A stretch of DNA of 48,408 bases from Pantoea septica (GCF_002095575.1 NZ_MLJJ01000032.1:1-48408); one strand, 5' to 3'; counted from the stretch's first letter, positions 8,788-17,607 are shown. A program made the numbers and translations. Notes: generated by a model not told the origin, from the letters alone.

Positions 8788-10455
8788 ATGAGTGAGGCTG
8801 AAGCCCGCCCAACTAACTTTATTCGTCAGATCATCGACGAAGATTTGGCGAGCGGCAAGCACAATAGCGTGCATACCCGTTTTCCGCCTGAGCCCAATGG
8901 CTACCTGCATATCGGCCATGCTAAATCGATCTGCCTGAACTTCGGCATCGCTCAGGACTATCAGGGGCAGTGCAACCTGCGTTTCGACGATACCAACCCG
9001 GTTAAAGAGGATATGGAGTTTGTCGAGTCCATCAAGCGCGACGTGCAATGGCTGGGCTTTGAGTGGAGTGGGGACGTTCGTTATTCCTCAGATTATTTCG
9101 ATCAGCTTTATCACTACGCGGTGGAACTGATCAATAAAGGTCTGGCCTATGTCGACGAGCTGACGCCGGAAGAGATCCGCGAGTACCGCGGCACCCTGAC
9201 CGCGCCGGGCAAAAACAGCCCCTGGCGCGATCGCAGCGTCGAAGAGAACCTGGCGCTGTTTGAAAAAATGCGCAACGGCGAATTCGCCGAGGGTAAAGCC
9301 TGCCTGCGCGCCAAAATCGATATGGCGTCTAGCTTTATCGTGATGCGCGATCCGGTGCTCTACCGCATTAAGTTCGCCGAGCATCACCAGACGGGCAAAA
9401 AGTGGTGCATCTATCCGATGTACGACTTTACCCACTGCATCTCCGATGCGCTGGAAAATATCACCCATTCACTCTGTACGCTGGAGTTCCAGGATAACCG
9501 TCGCCTCTATGACTGGGTGCTGGATAACATCTCTATACCGGTGCATCCGCGCCAGTATGAGTTTTCGCGTCTTAACCTCGAATATGCGGTGATGTCGAAG
9601 CGCAAGCTGACGCAGCTGGTCAACGAAAACGTGGTGGAAGGCTGGGACGATCCGCGCATGCTGACCGTATCGGGTCTGCGCCGTCGCGGTTACACCGCCG
9701 CCTCGATCCGCGAGTTCTGCCGCCGTATCGGCGTGACAAAACAGGACAACGTGGTCGAGATGGCGTCGCTGGAATCCTGCATCCGCGACGATTTGAACGA
9801 AAACGCGCCGCGCGCCATGGCGGTGCTCGATCCGCTGAAAGTGGTGATTGAAAACCTGCCGGCCGGCCATAACGAAATCATCACCATGCTGAATCATCCG
9901 AACAAGCCGGAGATGGGCACCCGCGACGTGCCGTTTGGCCGTGAGGTCTGGATCGATCGCGCTGACTTCCGTGAAGAAGCCAATAAGCAGTACAAACGTC
10001 TGGTGCTGGGTAAAGAGGTGCGTCTGCGCAACGCTTACGTGATCCGCGCCGAACGCGTAGCAAAAGATGAAGAGGGGAATATCACCTGCATCTACTGCAC
10101 CTGCGATGTCGATACCCTGAGCAAAGATCCGGCTGACGGCCGTAAAGTGAAGGGCGTGATCCATTGGGTCTCCGCCGACCACGCGCTGCCGGCGGAATTC
10201 CGTCTTTACGATCGCCTGTTCAGCGTGCCGAATCCTGGCGCGGAAGAGGATTTTTTGACCACCATCAATCCGAACTCGCTGGAAATTCGCCAGGGCTTCG
10301 TCGAGCCGGGTTTGCAGAACGCCAGCCCGGAAGCGCCTTATCAGTTTGAGCGTGAAGGCTATTTCTGTGCCGACAGCCGCTATTCGCGTCCGAACCAGCT
10401 GGTGTTTAACCGCACAGTCGGCCTGCGCGACACCTGGGCGAAAATCGGCGATTAA
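8788..10455 (+). CDS. glnS: Glutaminyl-tRNA synthetase
   Basis: GlnS charges tRNA-Gln with glutamine in the cytoplasm. The 555 residues compare with 554 in E. coli. The class I signatures are present: HIGH as [12 protein letters not shown] near residue 40 and the KMSKS equivalent VMSKRKL near residue 270. The C-terminal beta-barrels that read the anticodon are complete. It is a single-gene unit between the terminators of nagE and its own at 10487. Confidence 0.98.
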   Translation: MSEAEARPTNFIRQIIDEDLASGKHNSVHTRFPPEPNGYLHIGHAKSICLNFGIAQDYQGQCNLRFDDTNPVKEDMEFVESIKRDVQWLGFEWSGDVRYSSDYFDQLYHYAVELINKGLAYVDELTPEEIREYRGTLTAPGKNSPWRDRSVEENLALFEKMRNGEFAEGKACLRAKIDMASSFIVMRDPVLYRIKFAEHHQTGKKWCIYPMYDFTHCISDALENITHSLCTLEFQDNRRLYDWVLDNISIPVHPRQYEFSRLNLEYAVMSKRKLTQLVNENVVEGWDDPRMLTVSGLRRRGYTAASIREFCRRIGVTKQDNVVEMASLESCIRDDLNENAPRAMAVLDPLKVVIENLPAGHNEIITMLNHPNKPEMGTRDVPFGREVWIDRADFREEANKQYKRLVLGKEVRLRNAYVIRAERVAKDEEGNITCIYCTCDVDTLSKDPADGRKVKGVIHWVSADHALPAEFRLYDRLFSVPNPGAEEDFLTTINPNSLEIRQGFVEPGLQNASPEAPYQFEREGYFCADSRYSRPNQLVFNRTVGLRDTWAKIGD

Positions 10456-10486
10456 ATTTTCGCATTAACGGCATGATAAAATCACT

Positions 10487-10512
10487 AAAGGGCGAGCAAT
10501 CGCCCTTTTTTA
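10487..10512 (+). terminator. Intrinsic terminator of glnS
   Basis: AAAGGGCGA (10487-10495), loop GCAA and TCGCCCTTT (10500-10508) form a 9-bp stem that ends in six T residues, 31 bp after the glnS stop. Confidence 0.92.
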
Positions 10513-10691
10513 TACTCGTAATCAGCGTCAAGATAATTTTTTGTTCTGTAACAAATAATTGCCTCTTGTCGGACCAGTTTGGGCTTTGTCTGAGTTAACG
10601 AAAATTAATCAATTTCCAGATGTGAATTTCATTTTTTCAGGTAGGCTATTCGCTCTTTGAAGAGGCTATGCGGGCATAAAAAGGAAAAATG

Positions 10692-11087
10692 ATGACGGCT
10701 CTTGGTCAGGAAGCAAAACACAGCGTGGTAGTTTTACATCAGTTAATCGAACGTATATTTAATCAGCCTTCAGGCGAAGACGATACTTTTGATCTGCTGC
10801 TTTCGCACTTCCATCCCGATTTCCGCATGGTCACGCCGCAGGGGCGGCTGCTCGATCTGAACCAAACCGAAGAGTTGTTTCGCCAGCTGCAAGGGCGCCG
10901 CGAAGGCATGCGCATCGCCACCAGCGAGCACGCGGTGATTTCTCAGGGCAAAGATGAGGTCACTATTCAGTATCGCGAGCTGCAGATGATGAACGGTAGC
11001 GATCAGGCGCGCATCTCGCTGGCGATTCTCGACTGCACCACGTCAATTCCCCGCTGGCGCTATCTGCACGAAACGCTGGTCGCCTGA
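10692..11087 (+). CDS. Small NTF2/SnoaL-like protein of unknown function
   Basis: I do not recognise a named gene. The product (131 residues from 10692, 132 from the in-frame ATG at 10689) is soluble, with no signal peptide or membrane segment. The second ATG is better spaced from the AAGGA at 10681-10685. An N-terminal helix (QEAKHSVVVLHQLIERIF), then FHPDFRMVTPQGRLLDLNQTEELF and a later strand-rich part with RISLAILD and RWRYLHETLV give the pattern of a cone-shaped SnoaL/DUF4440-like fold. That is a fold guess from the pattern only. It stands alone between glnS and fur, where E. coli has the chitoporin genes chiP and chiQ. Its codon use looks like that of its neighbours. Confidence 0.8.
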   Translation: MTALGQEAKHSVVVLHQLIERIFNQPSGEDDTFDLLLSHFHPDFRMVTPQGRLLDLNQTEELFRQLQGRREGMRIATSEHAVISQGKDEVTIQYRELQMMNGSDQARISLAILDCTTSIPRWRYLHETLVA

Positions 11088-11093
11088 CGGCCA

Positions 11094-11120
11094 TAAAAAA
11101 GCCGGTACGCAGACCGGCTT
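11094..11120 (-). terminator. Intrinsic terminator of fur, shared with the convergent gene
   Basis: AAGCCGGT (11099-11106) and ACCGGCTT (11113-11120) form an 8-bp stem. On the minus strand it is followed by six T residues, 26 bp past the fur stop. On the plus strand it lies directly after the SnoaL-like gene but has no good T tract. Confidence 0.85.
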
Positions 11121-11146
11121 ATAGAATTACTGCATAGCACACATCT

Positions 11147-11590
11147 TTACTGATCGTGGAGCGTTTCGTCTTCGCGGCAATCGCCCAGCGAGCAGTGACC
11201 ATAGAGGTAGAGGCTATGGTTCGTCAGCTTAATGCCGTGGCGGGTAGCAATATCTCGCTGGCGTGATTCGATTGATTCGTCGCTGAATTCAATGACCTTA
11301 CCGCAGTCGAGGCAGATCAGGTGATCGTGATGATGCTGCTGGGTCAGTTCGAAAACCGATTTTCCGCCTTCGAAATTATGACGCGTAACGATGCCCGCAT
11401 CGTCAAACTGGTTCAGTACGCGATAAACGGTAGCCAGACCAATCTCTTCGCCCATATCAATCAGGCGTTTATACAGATCTTCCGCGCTGACGTGATGGCA
11501 CTGAGGTTCCTGAAGCACTTCCAGAATTTTAAGTCTGGGCAGCGTGACTTTCAGGCCAGCCTTCTTTAATGCGGTATTGTTGTCAGTCAT
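11147..11590 (-). CDS. fur: Ferric uptake regulator Fur
   Basis: Fur is the iron-sensing global repressor. The 147 residues (E. coli 148) start MTDNNTALKKAGLKVTLPR. The winged helix (about 1-82) contains LATVYRVLNQFDDAGIV. The metal-binding dimerisation domain shows HHHDHLICLDCGKV, with two zinc-site cysteines, and a second Cys pair near the C terminus (CSLGDC). The ATG overlaps the stop of the small ORF uof by ATGA, so translation is probably coupled. Two promoter-like elements lie upstream (see separate entries). Confidence 0.98.
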   Translation of the reverse strand: MTDNNTALKKAGLKVTLPRLKILEVLQEPQCHHVSAEDLYKRLIDMGEEIGLATVYRVLNQFDDAGIVTRHNFEGGKSVFELTQQHHHDHLICLDCGKVIEFSDESIESRQRDIATRHGIKLTNHSLYLYGHCSLGDCREDETLHDQ

Positions 11591-11664
11591 GCGGATATTG
11601 TCCTGTTACTTTGCTGGTTACTTGAGGCGCCTTGCCTTGAATGTCGTTCGGTGTCTATTCTCAT
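11587..11664 (-). CDS. uof: Fur leader peptide Uof (upstream of fur)
   Basis: This is a 25-codon ORF, MRIDTERHSRQ...TISA, whose TGA overlaps the fur ATG as ATGA. In E. coli the 28-codon uof also overlaps the fur start, and the sRNA RyhB lowers Fur by blocking uof translation. Position, size and overlap all match that arrangement. The ribosome binding site is weak (GAG, 6 nt before ATG). I identify it by context, because the peptide is too short for a family call. Confidence 0.65.
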   Translation of the reverse strand: MRIDTERHSRQGASSNQQSNRTISA

Positions 11665-11673
11665 TTGCGTCTC

Positions 11674-11702
11674 ATTATAGAGGTGAAGTTTTGAAATGAA
11701 AA
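11674..11702 (-). promoter_or_regulatory. Proximal fur promoter candidate
   Basis: On the minus strand there is a perfect -10 TATAAT (11679-11674), with a 17-bp spacer to TTTTCA (11702-11697). Transcription would start near 11667, only about 3 nt before the uof ATG, so a transcript from here would translate uof poorly if at all. Confidence 0.5.
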
Positions 11703-11839
11703 CCGAGGGAAACGCCTGAAATCAACACGGGCTGTAAGAAGATGCGTAACGGCGCCGGACGGAGAAATGCAGGAGGTTCGTTATCATCTCGCTAACTTCC
11801 TGACCTCGCGGAAGAAATAAGCAGATAACCGATGTGGGT

Positions 11840-11867
11840 ATTGTACAGAATCAGAGATAAAAGTTAA
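11840..11867 (-). promoter_or_regulatory. Distal fur promoter candidate
   Basis: On the minus strand, -35 TTAACT (11867-11862), a 16-bp spacer and -10 TACAAT (11845-11840) form a plausible sigma70 promoter. It would give a leader of about 170 nt before uof, long enough for sRNA control. Confidence 0.5.
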
Positions 11868-11891
11868 AAATCTGTAGCTATTATTTCTATA

Positions 11892-11930
11892 GGAAAAACC
11901 ATTAACCCAATGTGAGCCAGCGCCCACATT
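11892..11930 (-). terminator. Hairpin after fldA, probable terminator
   Basis: On the minus strand AATGTGGGC (11930-11922) pairs with GCTCACATT (11917-11909), a 9-bp stem with one G-U pair. A TTTTT tract follows after a gap of about 10 nt. The distance to the T tract makes it a moderate intrinsic terminator, so partial read-through into fur is possible. Confidence 0.5.
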
Positions 11931-11944
11931 GAGTATGTGGATAA

Positions 11945-12475
11945 TCAGGCTTCGATGATCGCCTGAAGCTGCAGTTCATCGGAAATCTGCTTAACCCAGG
12001 CCTCGACGCGCTGGTTGGTCAGTTCCGGCTGACGATCTTCGTCGATAGCCAGGCCGAGGAAGTGTTTGTCGTCCGCCAGGCCTTTAGAGGCTTCGAAATG
12101 ATAGCCTTCGGTCGGCCAGTGGCCGACGATCACCGCACCGTTCGGCTCGATAATGTCGCGAATGGTGCCCATCGCGTCGCAGAAATATTCCGCATAATCT
12201 TCCTGATCGCCGCAGCCGAACAGCGCAACCAGCTTGCCGTTAAAGTCGATCTCTTCCAGCGTCGGGAAGAAGTCGTCCCAGTCGCACTGCGCTTCGCCGT
12301 AGTACCAGGTCGGAATGCCCAGCAGCAGGATATCGAACGCCTCGAGATCTTCTTTCGTGCTCTTGGCAATGTCATGCACTTCCGCAACCTCTTTGCCCAG
12401 TTGTTTCTGGATCATTTTTGCAATGTTTTCGGTGTTGCCGGTATCGCTGCCAAAGAAGATGCCTACGATTGCCAT
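11945..12475 (-). CDS. fldA: Flavodoxin 1
   Basis: FldA is a small FMN electron carrier that feeds reductive enzymes such as those of isoprenoid (IspG/IspH), biotin and methionine synthesis. The 176 residues equal the E. coli length. The FMN phosphate loop is GSDTGNTENIA at the N terminus, and the ring-stacking segments PTWYYGEAQ and GCGDQEDYAEYF are present. It follows ybfE by 134 bp on the same strand and precedes fur, as in E. coli. AAGAGG at 12492-12487 is the likely ribosome binding site. Confidence 0.98.
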   Translation of the reverse strand: MAIVGIFFGSDTGNTENIAKMIQKQLGKEVAEVHDIAKSTKEDLEAFDILLLGIPTWYYGEAQCDWDDFFPTLEEIDFNGKLVALFGCGDQEDYAEYFCDAMGTIRDIIEPNGAVIVGHWPTEGYHFEASKGLADDKHFLGLAIDEDRQPELTNQRVEAWVKQISDELQLQAIIEA

Positions 12476-12609
12476 GGGGTAAATAACCTCTTAAATCCTG
12501 ATAATGAGTGCATGCGCTGAGCGCACAATTAAGCGAATGATAGCAGAGCGGGCAAAAGGGCGGAACTCGAAAAGCCGCTCCATTTGCTTCTGCGTGCGCT
12601 TTGCGCTAT

Positions 12610-12885
12610 TCAGCCCAGTTTGAGTTGCGCCAGCAGCATTTGTTCAATCAGTTCGCTGCGGCTGATGTTGCGCTGCTCAGCCAGGGTGTTTAATGCATCC
12701 ACGGCTTCGCTGGTCATTTTGAGTTCGACACGACGCAGCCCGCGCACTTTGTCACGTTTCAGTTGATTGCGCTTATTGATGCGCAGCTGTTCATCACGCG
12801 AGAGCGGACTGGTTTTCGGTCGACCGGGCCGACGCTCGTTTGCAAACAGATCCAGCGTAGTGCGGTCAGTGTGTTCTTTTGCCAT
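12610..12885 (-). CDS. ybfE: YbfE, LexA-regulon-associated small DNA-binding-type protein
   Basis: This is a small basic protein of 91 residues (E. coli YbfE about 97). The first half is Arg/Lys-rich (RRPGRPKTSPLSRDEQLRINKRNQLKRDK). The second half (VELKMTSEAVDALNTLAEQRNISRSELIEQMLL) has the helix pattern of a ribbon-helix-helix/CopG-like domain. DNA binding is therefore likely but unproved. The E. coli gene is listed as LexA-controlled; I could not find a clear CTGT-N8-ACAG box upstream here. It sits between fldA and ybfF on the same strand. Confidence 0.88.
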   Translation of the reverse strand: MAKEHTDRTTLDLFANERRPGRPKTSPLSRDEQLRINKRNQLKRDKVRGLRRVELKMTSEAVDALNTLAEQRNISRSELIEQMLLAQLKLG

Positions 12886-13040
12886 GGGTTAGTAAAACTA
12901 GCGGCGCGAGCAGGCGCGTTTATAACGAAATGGGCCATTGCCGCGGCAAAAAAATAGGCAGCGGCAAAATTTAGCGCGCCATCATACTCCAGCCGAAGTG
13001 ATGACGCCAATGCTAAACCGCGAACGGCAAGCTTTTGCTT

Positions 13041-13805
13041 TTAAAGTGCAAAAAAGCGGCGGACGCTGCGCAATACGGCATCAGGTTTCTCGGCGTGCAC
13101 CCAGTGTCCGGCGCCGCTGATGACGTGCGCATGCGCGGCGGGAAACTGACGCAGCAGCGCGTCGCGATGCTGGTTGTCGAGATAGGGCGAGTCGCCGCCG
13201 CGTATAAAGAGCGCGGGATGCGGCCAGGGCGGCACCGCTTCCCAGCCAGATATTGTAGCGTAATTTTCCCACAGCGCCGGAACGTTGAAGCGCCATTCGC
13301 CATCCTGAAACGATTTGAGAATAAACTGGATGACGCCTTCTTCTTTAATATGGGCGCGCATCACCTGCGCAGCCTCGCTGCGCTGGCGCACGCCCGCGTC
13401 GCTAACGGCTCGGATAGCGGCGAAAATCTCATCGTGGCGTCGGGTCTGATAATCCACCGGCGCGATGTCGATCATCACCAGCCTTTCCAGGCGCTGCGGC
13501 GCCAGCGCGCTCATCGCCATGGCGATTTTTCCGCCCATTGAGTGGCCGATAACGGCGACGCGATCGATCTGGTGCGCATCCAGGGTGTCGAGCATATCCT
13601 GCGCCATAGCGCTATAGCTCATCTCGTCGGCGCGCGGCGACAGGCCGTGGTTGCGCACATCCACCTGTATCAGCGGACCCGCGTCTTTAAGGCCGCGCGC
13701 CAGCACGCCGAGGTTATCCAGACTGCCGAACAGGCCGTGAATAAGCAGGATGGGCAAGGAATCCGCGATTGATTGGTCAGTTTGCAGACGAGCATTTAAA
13801 ATCAT
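13041..13805 (-). CDS. ybfF: YbfF, alpha/beta-hydrolase esterase
   Basis: YbfF acts on short acyl and palmitoyl/malonyl-CoA-type esters in vitro; its physiological role is not clear. The 254 residues match E. coli (254). The oxyanion region is HGLFGSLDN near residue 23, the nucleophile elbow is GHSMGG with Ser89, and the catalytic His is in GAGHWVHAEKP near the C terminus. It diverges from seqA across a 250-bp gap. A TATAAT at 13949-13954 in that gap could be the seqA -10 element, but no good -35 precedes it. Confidence 0.95.
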   Translation of the reverse strand: MILNARLQTDQSIADSLPILLIHGLFGSLDNLGVLARGLKDAGPLIQVDVRNHGLSPRADEMSYSAMAQDMLDTLDAHQIDRVAVIGHSMGGKIAMAMSALAPQRLERLVMIDIAPVDYQTRRHDEIFAAIRAVSDAGVRQRSEAAQVMRAHIKEEGVIQFILKSFQDGEWRFNVPALWENYATISGWEAVPPWPHPALFIRGGDSPYLDNQHRDALLRQFPAAHAHVISGAGHWVHAEKPDAVLRSVRRFFAL

Positions 13806-14055
13806 GGCAAAGTTCTTAAGATGGGGACCTTGGGTTAGGTTATCATGCTTTCACCTTTCCAGGCGCGCCGACACGGCAGGCTTTAGGGCATATTCCGACT
13901 TTTGCCGTATGAGCGTGCGAAGGCTATCAGCCCGCCTGGATTTAACTTTATAATCCTTATGTTAGAACCCGCCCGCTCTGCGAACAACCGAGTGTTGCAA
14001 CGGCGTTTTTCAGGCTGGCGTGGTTCTGTCACGAGTCGAAACCGTACGGAAAAAG

Positions 14056-14607
14056 ATGAAAACGATCGAAGTTGACGAAGACCTCTACCGCTATATCGCC
14101 AGCCACACGCAACATATCGGCGAGAGCGCCTCTGACATTTTACGGCGGATGCTAAAATTTAATGCCGGTCAAAGCGCGCCTGCGGCAGCGGCGCCGTTAG
14201 CCGCTGGCGACGCGGCGCAAAAAACGATCCAGCCCGTGCGCGCGGAAAACCGCCCGCAGGATCGCGTGCGCGCCGTGCGTGAGCTGCTGCTGTCTGACGA
14301 ATATGCCGAACAGAAAAAAGCGGTCAATCGCTTTATGATGGTTCTCTCAACGCTCTATCGTCTTGATCCTTCGGCGTTCGCTGAAGCCACTGCGTCGCTG
14401 CAGGGCCGTACTCGCGTCTATTTTGCGGGCGACGAGCAAACGCTGTTGCAAAATGGCACCCATACTAAGCCGAAGCATGTCCCCGGCACACCGTACTGGG
14501 TGATCACCAATACCAATACCGGCCGTAAATGCAGCATGGTGGAACACATCATGGTCTCAATGCAGTTCCCGCAGGAGCTGGCAGAGAAAGTTTGCGGCAC
14601 CATTTAA
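14056..14607 (+). CDS. seqA: SeqA, negative modulator of replication initiation
   Basis: SeqA binds hemimethylated GATC sites and sequesters oriC after firing. I chose the ATG at 14056 ([18 protein letters not shown]), the conserved family start; an upstream in-frame GTG at 14020 would add 12 unrelated residues. The product has 183 residues (E. coli 181). The N-terminal oligomerisation domain (1-35) is followed by an Ala/Pro-rich variable linker. The C-terminal domain has the DNA-contact segment TNTNTGRK. pgm follows 25 bp downstream, the usual seqA-pgm operon. Confidence 0.97.
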   Translation: MKTIEVDEDLYRYIASHTQHIGESASDILRRMLKFNAGQSAPAAAAPLAAGDAAQKTIQPVRAENRPQDRVRAVRELLLSDEYAEQKKAVNRFMMVLSTLYRLDPSAFAEATASLQGRTRVYFAGDEQTLLQNGTHTKPKHVPGTPYWVITNTNTGRKCSMVEHIMVSMQFPQELAEKVCGTI

Positions 14608-14632
14608 ACTGAAGCGTCAGGGAGAAGCGCCA

Positions 14633-16273
14633 ATGGCCAGTCACCCCCGTGCCGGGCAACCCGCCCAGCAGAGCGATTTGATTAACGTTGCACAGTTAAC
14701 ATCACAGTATTATGTCCTGCAGCCCGACGTGGCGAATCCGGACCATGCGGTGAAATTCGGCACCTCCGGGCATCGCGGCAGCGCAGGACGCCAGAGCTTT
14801 AACGAGCATCACATTCTGGCGATCGCGCAGGCCATCGCGGAAGAGCGCAAGAAAAACGGCATTACCGGGCCCTGCTATGTCGGTAAAGATACGCACGCGC
14901 TCTCTGAGCCGGCGATGCTTTCCGTGCTGGAAGTGCTGGCCGCCAACGGCGTAGACGTCATCGTGCAGCAGGACAACGGCTACACGCCGACGCCGGCTAT
15001 CTCCAACGCTATCCTTGAACATAACAAGCAGGGCGGCGCGCAGGCGGACGGCATCGTGATTACGCCGTCGCACAACCCGCCGGAAGATGGCGGCATCAAG
15101 TACAACCCGCCGAACGGCGGCCCGGCCGACACCAACGTCACCAAAGTGGTCGAGGATCGCGCCAACCAGCTGATCAAAGCGGGTCTGCAAGAGGTCAAAC
15201 GTCTGCCGTTAGATCAGGCATGGGCAAGCGGCCGCATCGTCGAAAAAGATCTGATCCAGCCTTACGTAGAAGGGCTGGCCCAGGTGATCGACTTCGCGGC
15301 TATCCAGAAAGCGGGCCTGAAGCTGGGCGTCGATCCGCTGGGCGGCTCCGGTATGGAGTACTGGAAGCGCATTGCCGGGCACTATCAGCTCGATCTGACC
15401 ATCGTGAACGACGCCATCGACCAGACCTTCCGCTTTATGCATCTGGATAAAGATGGCGTGGTGCGCATGGACTGCTCTTCCGAATGCGCCATGGCGGGTC
15501 TGCTGGCCTATAAAGACAAGTTCGATCTGGCGTTCGGCAACGACCCGGACTATGACCGTCACGGCATCGTTACGCCGGCGGGCCTGATGAACCCGAACCA
15601 CTATCTGGCCGTAGCGATCAACTACCTGTTCCAGCATCGTCCGCAGTGGGGCAAAGAGGTCGCCGTCGGCAAAACGCTGGTCTCCAGCGCGATGATCGAC
15701 CGCGTGGTCAACGACATCGGCCGTAAGCTGGTGGAAGTGCCGGTAGGCTTTAAGTGGTTCGTTGACGGCCTGTTCGACGGCAGCTTCGGCTTCGGCGGCG
15801 AAGAGAGCGCGGGCGCCTCTTTCCTGCGTTTCGACGGCTCCGCCTGGTCGACCGATAAAGACGGCATCATTCTTTGCCTGCTGGCGGCGGAAATCACCGC
15901 GGTTACCGGTAAAAACCCGCAGCAGCACTATGACGAGCTGGCTGCGCGCTTCGGCGCGCCGAGCTACAACCGTCTGCAGGCGCCTGCGACCTCTGCGCAG
16001 AAAGCGGCGCTGTCGAAGCTGTCGCCAGAGATGGTCAGCGCCGACACCCTGGCGGGCGATCCGATCACCGCACGCCTGACGGCGGCGCCGGGCAACGGCG
16101 CCTCTATCGGCGGCCTGAAAGTGATGACGGAAAACGGCTGGTTCGCCGCGCGTCCGTCAGGCACCGAAGACGCCTATAAGATCTACTGCGAAAGCTTCCT
16201 GGGCGCGGAGCATCGCGCCCAGATCGAGAAAGAAGCGGTAGAGATCGTCAGCGAAGTGCTGAAAAACGCCTGA
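14633..16273 (+). CDS. pgm: Phosphoglucomutase, alpha-D-glucose specific
   Basis: Pgm interconverts glucose-1-P and glucose-6-P, serving glycogen, trehalose and UDP-glucose synthesis. The 546 residues match E. coli. The active-site phosphoserine lies in [11 protein letters not shown] near residue 146, the metal loop is [10 protein letters not shown], the sugar-binding loop is GGEESAG, and the phosphate-binding loop is [10 protein letters not shown] near the C terminus. It is co-transcribed with seqA. Downstream lie a structured repeat (16336-16447) and then a terminator, facing the convergent kdpE. Confidence 0.98.
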   Translation: MASHPRAGQPAQQSDLINVAQLTSQYYVLQPDVANPDHAVKFGTSGHRGSAGRQSFNEHHILAIAQAIAEERKKNGITGPCYVGKDTHALSEPAMLSVLEVLAANGVDVIVQQDNGYTPTPAISNAILEHNKQGGAQADGIVITPSHNPPEDGGIKYNPPNGGPADTNVTKVVEDRANQLIKAGLQEVKRLPLDQAWASGRIVEKDLIQPYVEGLAQVIDFAAIQKAGLKLGVDPLGGSGMEYWKRIAGHYQLDLTIVNDAIDQTFRFMHLDKDGVVRMDCSSECAMAGLLAYKDKFDLAFGNDPDYDRHGIVTPAGLMNPNHYLAVAINYLFQHRPQWGKEVAVGKTLVSSAMIDRVVNDIGRKLVEVPVGFKWFVDGLFDGSFGFGGEESAGASFLRFDGSAWSTDKDGIILCLLAAEITAVTGKNPQQHYDELAARFGAPSYNRLQAPATSAQKAALSKLSPEMVSADTLAGDPITARLTAAPGNGASIGGLKVMTENGWFAARPSGTEDAYKIYCESFLGAEHRAQIEKEAVEIVSEVLKNA

Positions 16274-16335
16274 TGATATTGAGCTGGCCGGTAAACCACA
16301 GGGTTTTTCAGGCGGCTCAATAATCAAAACGCGGT

Positions 16336-16447
16336 TGGCATGGGCCAGAGAGCAAAGCGTCCCGCGACAGGGGCAAAAACGCCGCGCGTAATCGCGCGGG
16401 CCGAGCGAGCATGGATGCCATGGGCTTTGCGATCGGTTTTCATGCCA
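16336..16447 (+). repeat. Structured intergenic repeat, copy A (after pgm)
   Basis: This 112-bp element is bounded by TGGCATG (16336-16342) and its reverse complement CATGCCA (16441-16447). Inside, GCAAAGC (16352-16358) pairs with GCTTTGC near the right end, and CCGCGCG-TAAT-CGCGCGG (16382-16399) forms a perfect hairpin. It shares the start GAGCAAAGCGTC (one A for G here), a CAGGG(A/G)CAAAAACGCC block, the GCATGGATGCC hairpin and the end TTTGCGATCGG with copy B (26668-26849). It is in the sense direction behind pgm. It resembles neither the ERIC nor the classical REP sequence as I recall them. Confidence 0.8.
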
Positions 16448-16476
16448 TTCGCGTCCGCACCGCGTCACCCTGCATC

Positions 16477-16500
16477 AAGCGTCCATCGGGCGCTTTTTTT
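16477..16500 (+). terminator. Intrinsic terminator of pgm
   Basis: AAGCGTCC (16477-16484) and GGGCGCTT (16488-16495) form an 8-bp stem with one G-T pair and a 3-nt loop, followed by seven T residues. The T tract runs into the last codon region of the convergent kdpE. Confidence 0.88.
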
Positions 16501-17173
16501 ATGGCATAAAGCGGTAGCCGATGCCGGTTTCGGTCAGCAGATGCTTCGGCTGCGCCGGATCCGCCTCCAGCTTCTGCCGCAGATGCGCCATATAAATGCG
16601 CAGATAGTGGCTGTGCTCCACCGCATTTGGTCCCCAGACCTGGCTCAGCAGCTGGCGCTGCGTCAGCACTTTCCCGATATTGCTTAGCAGAACGGCCAGC
16701 AGACGGAACTCAATCGGCGTCAGATGCACCTCGCGATCGGCGCGCACGACGCGGCGCGCGGCGAGATCGACGCTAACGTCGGCGAAACGTATTACCGGCT
16801 CAGGCTGCTGGCCGGGATGACGACGCAGCGCCACGCGCACGCGCGCCAGCAGCTCGCCAATACCGAAGGGCTTGGTCAGATAGTCGTCTGCGCCGACGTC
16901 GAGCGCGTCGATCTTATCCTGCTCCTCCACGCGCGCCGACAGCACAATCACCGGCACGGCGCTCCACTGGCGCAGCTCGCGGATAAAGTCGCGCCCGTCG
17001 CCGTCCGGCAGGCCCAAATCGAGGATCACCAGATCAGGCTTGCGCGTTGCCGCCTCGATCAGCCCACGCTGCAGCGTGTCGGCATCAAAAACCTTCAGCG
17101 CTTCGCCTTCCAGCGCAAGGCGCACAAAGCGCCGGATCTCTTTTTCATCTTCAACGATTAATACGGTGGCCAC
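16499..17173 (-). CDS. kdpE: KdpE response regulator, orphan (no kdpD or kdpFABC nearby)
   Basis: KdpE is the OmpR/PhoB-type regulator that activates the Kdp potassium-pump operon when phosphorylated by KdpD. Domains: receiver (about 1-118) with acidic pair EDE, phospho-acceptor Asp in VILDLGLPDGDG and the Lys in LTKPFG; winged-helix DNA-binding domain with VHLTPIEFRLLAVL and SHYLRIYMAHLRQKLE. I prefer the GTG at 17173, which has GGAG 9 nt before it and gives the family start VATVLIVED (224 residues, E. coli 225). An ATG at 17188 would add five residues. No KdpD remnant precedes it. The key residues are intact, so the gene is probably functional. Confidence 0.92.
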   Translation of the reverse strand: MATVLIVEDEKEIRRFVRLALEGEALKVFDADTLQRGLIEAATRKPDLVILDLGLPDGDGRDFIRELRQWSAVPVIVLSARVEEQDKIDALDVGADDYLTKPFGIGELLARVRVALRRHPGQQPEPVIRFADVSVDLAARRVVRADREVHLTPIEFRLLAVLLSNIGKVLTQRQLLSQVWGPNAVEHSHYLRIYMAHLRQKLEADPAQPKHLLTETGIGYRFMP

Positions 17174-17360
17174 GCAGCGGTGCTCCATGCCTGAAAACCT
17201 GGCGCTACTGTAGCAGCAAAATATCCGGCTGCGAATTGATCATAAGCCGATCAAGCCTTTAACCATTCTGTAACTTACTTTCATTATTATCCGAAGATGA
17301 GGCTTAAAAGCGAAAAATAGTGGTCGGATGAGTAGTAAAATTACACAGGGGAGCGTAATA

Positions 17361-17376
17361 TCTGAACAAGATCACA
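17361..17376. promoter_or_regulatory. CRP-like site upstream of ybfA
   Basis: TCTGA (17361-17365), six bases and TCACA (17372-17376) match 9 of 10 conserved CRP positions, centred about 38 bp before the ybfA start codon. No clear sigma70 promoter could be fitted to it, so the role is uncertain. Confidence 0.35.
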
Positions 17377-17406
17377 TTTCAGTCACAGCTTTCAAGGAGG
17401 CCAACG

Positions 17407-17607
17407 ATGTATCAAAATTATCCTGTTTATAAAGTCCTGTTGCGTCGCGCGCTGGTTATCCTGCTGGGCGTCGTTGCGCTACCGGTAATGCTGTTTCGCC
17501 AGGATCGGGCGCGTTTCTACAGCTATCTCCATCGCATGTGGTGCAAAACCAGCGCCAAGCCGGTCTGGCTGGCGCAGAGCGAAGCCGCAGGCGGCATCTT
17601 CTGGTAA
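17407..17607 (+). CDS. ybfA: YbfA, small membrane-associated DUF2517 protein
   Basis: This is a 66-residue protein of unknown function with one likely membrane segment (RRALVILLGVVALPVMLF, about residues 11-28) followed by a basic, aromatic part (RFYSYLHRMWCK). The very strong AAGGAGG at 17395-17401 sits 5 bp before the ATG. In E. coli ybfA lies just upstream of kdpFABC and oppositely oriented; here it is the immediate neighbour of kdpE, so it marks the far side of the missing kdp genes. A terminator follows. Confidence 0.88.
   Translation: MYQNYPVYKVLLRRALVILLGVVALPVMLFRQDRARFYSYLHRMWCKTSAKPVWLAQSEAAGGIFW

Noticed and set aside
12886..13040. Search for a LexA box upstream of ybfE
   Set aside because: No CTGT-N8-ACAG-like site is visible, so SOS control is not claimed.
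17189..17406. Search for kdpD or kdpA-F remnants
   Set aside because: Only short frames ending after about a dozen codons are present, and no Kdp-like peptide is seen.
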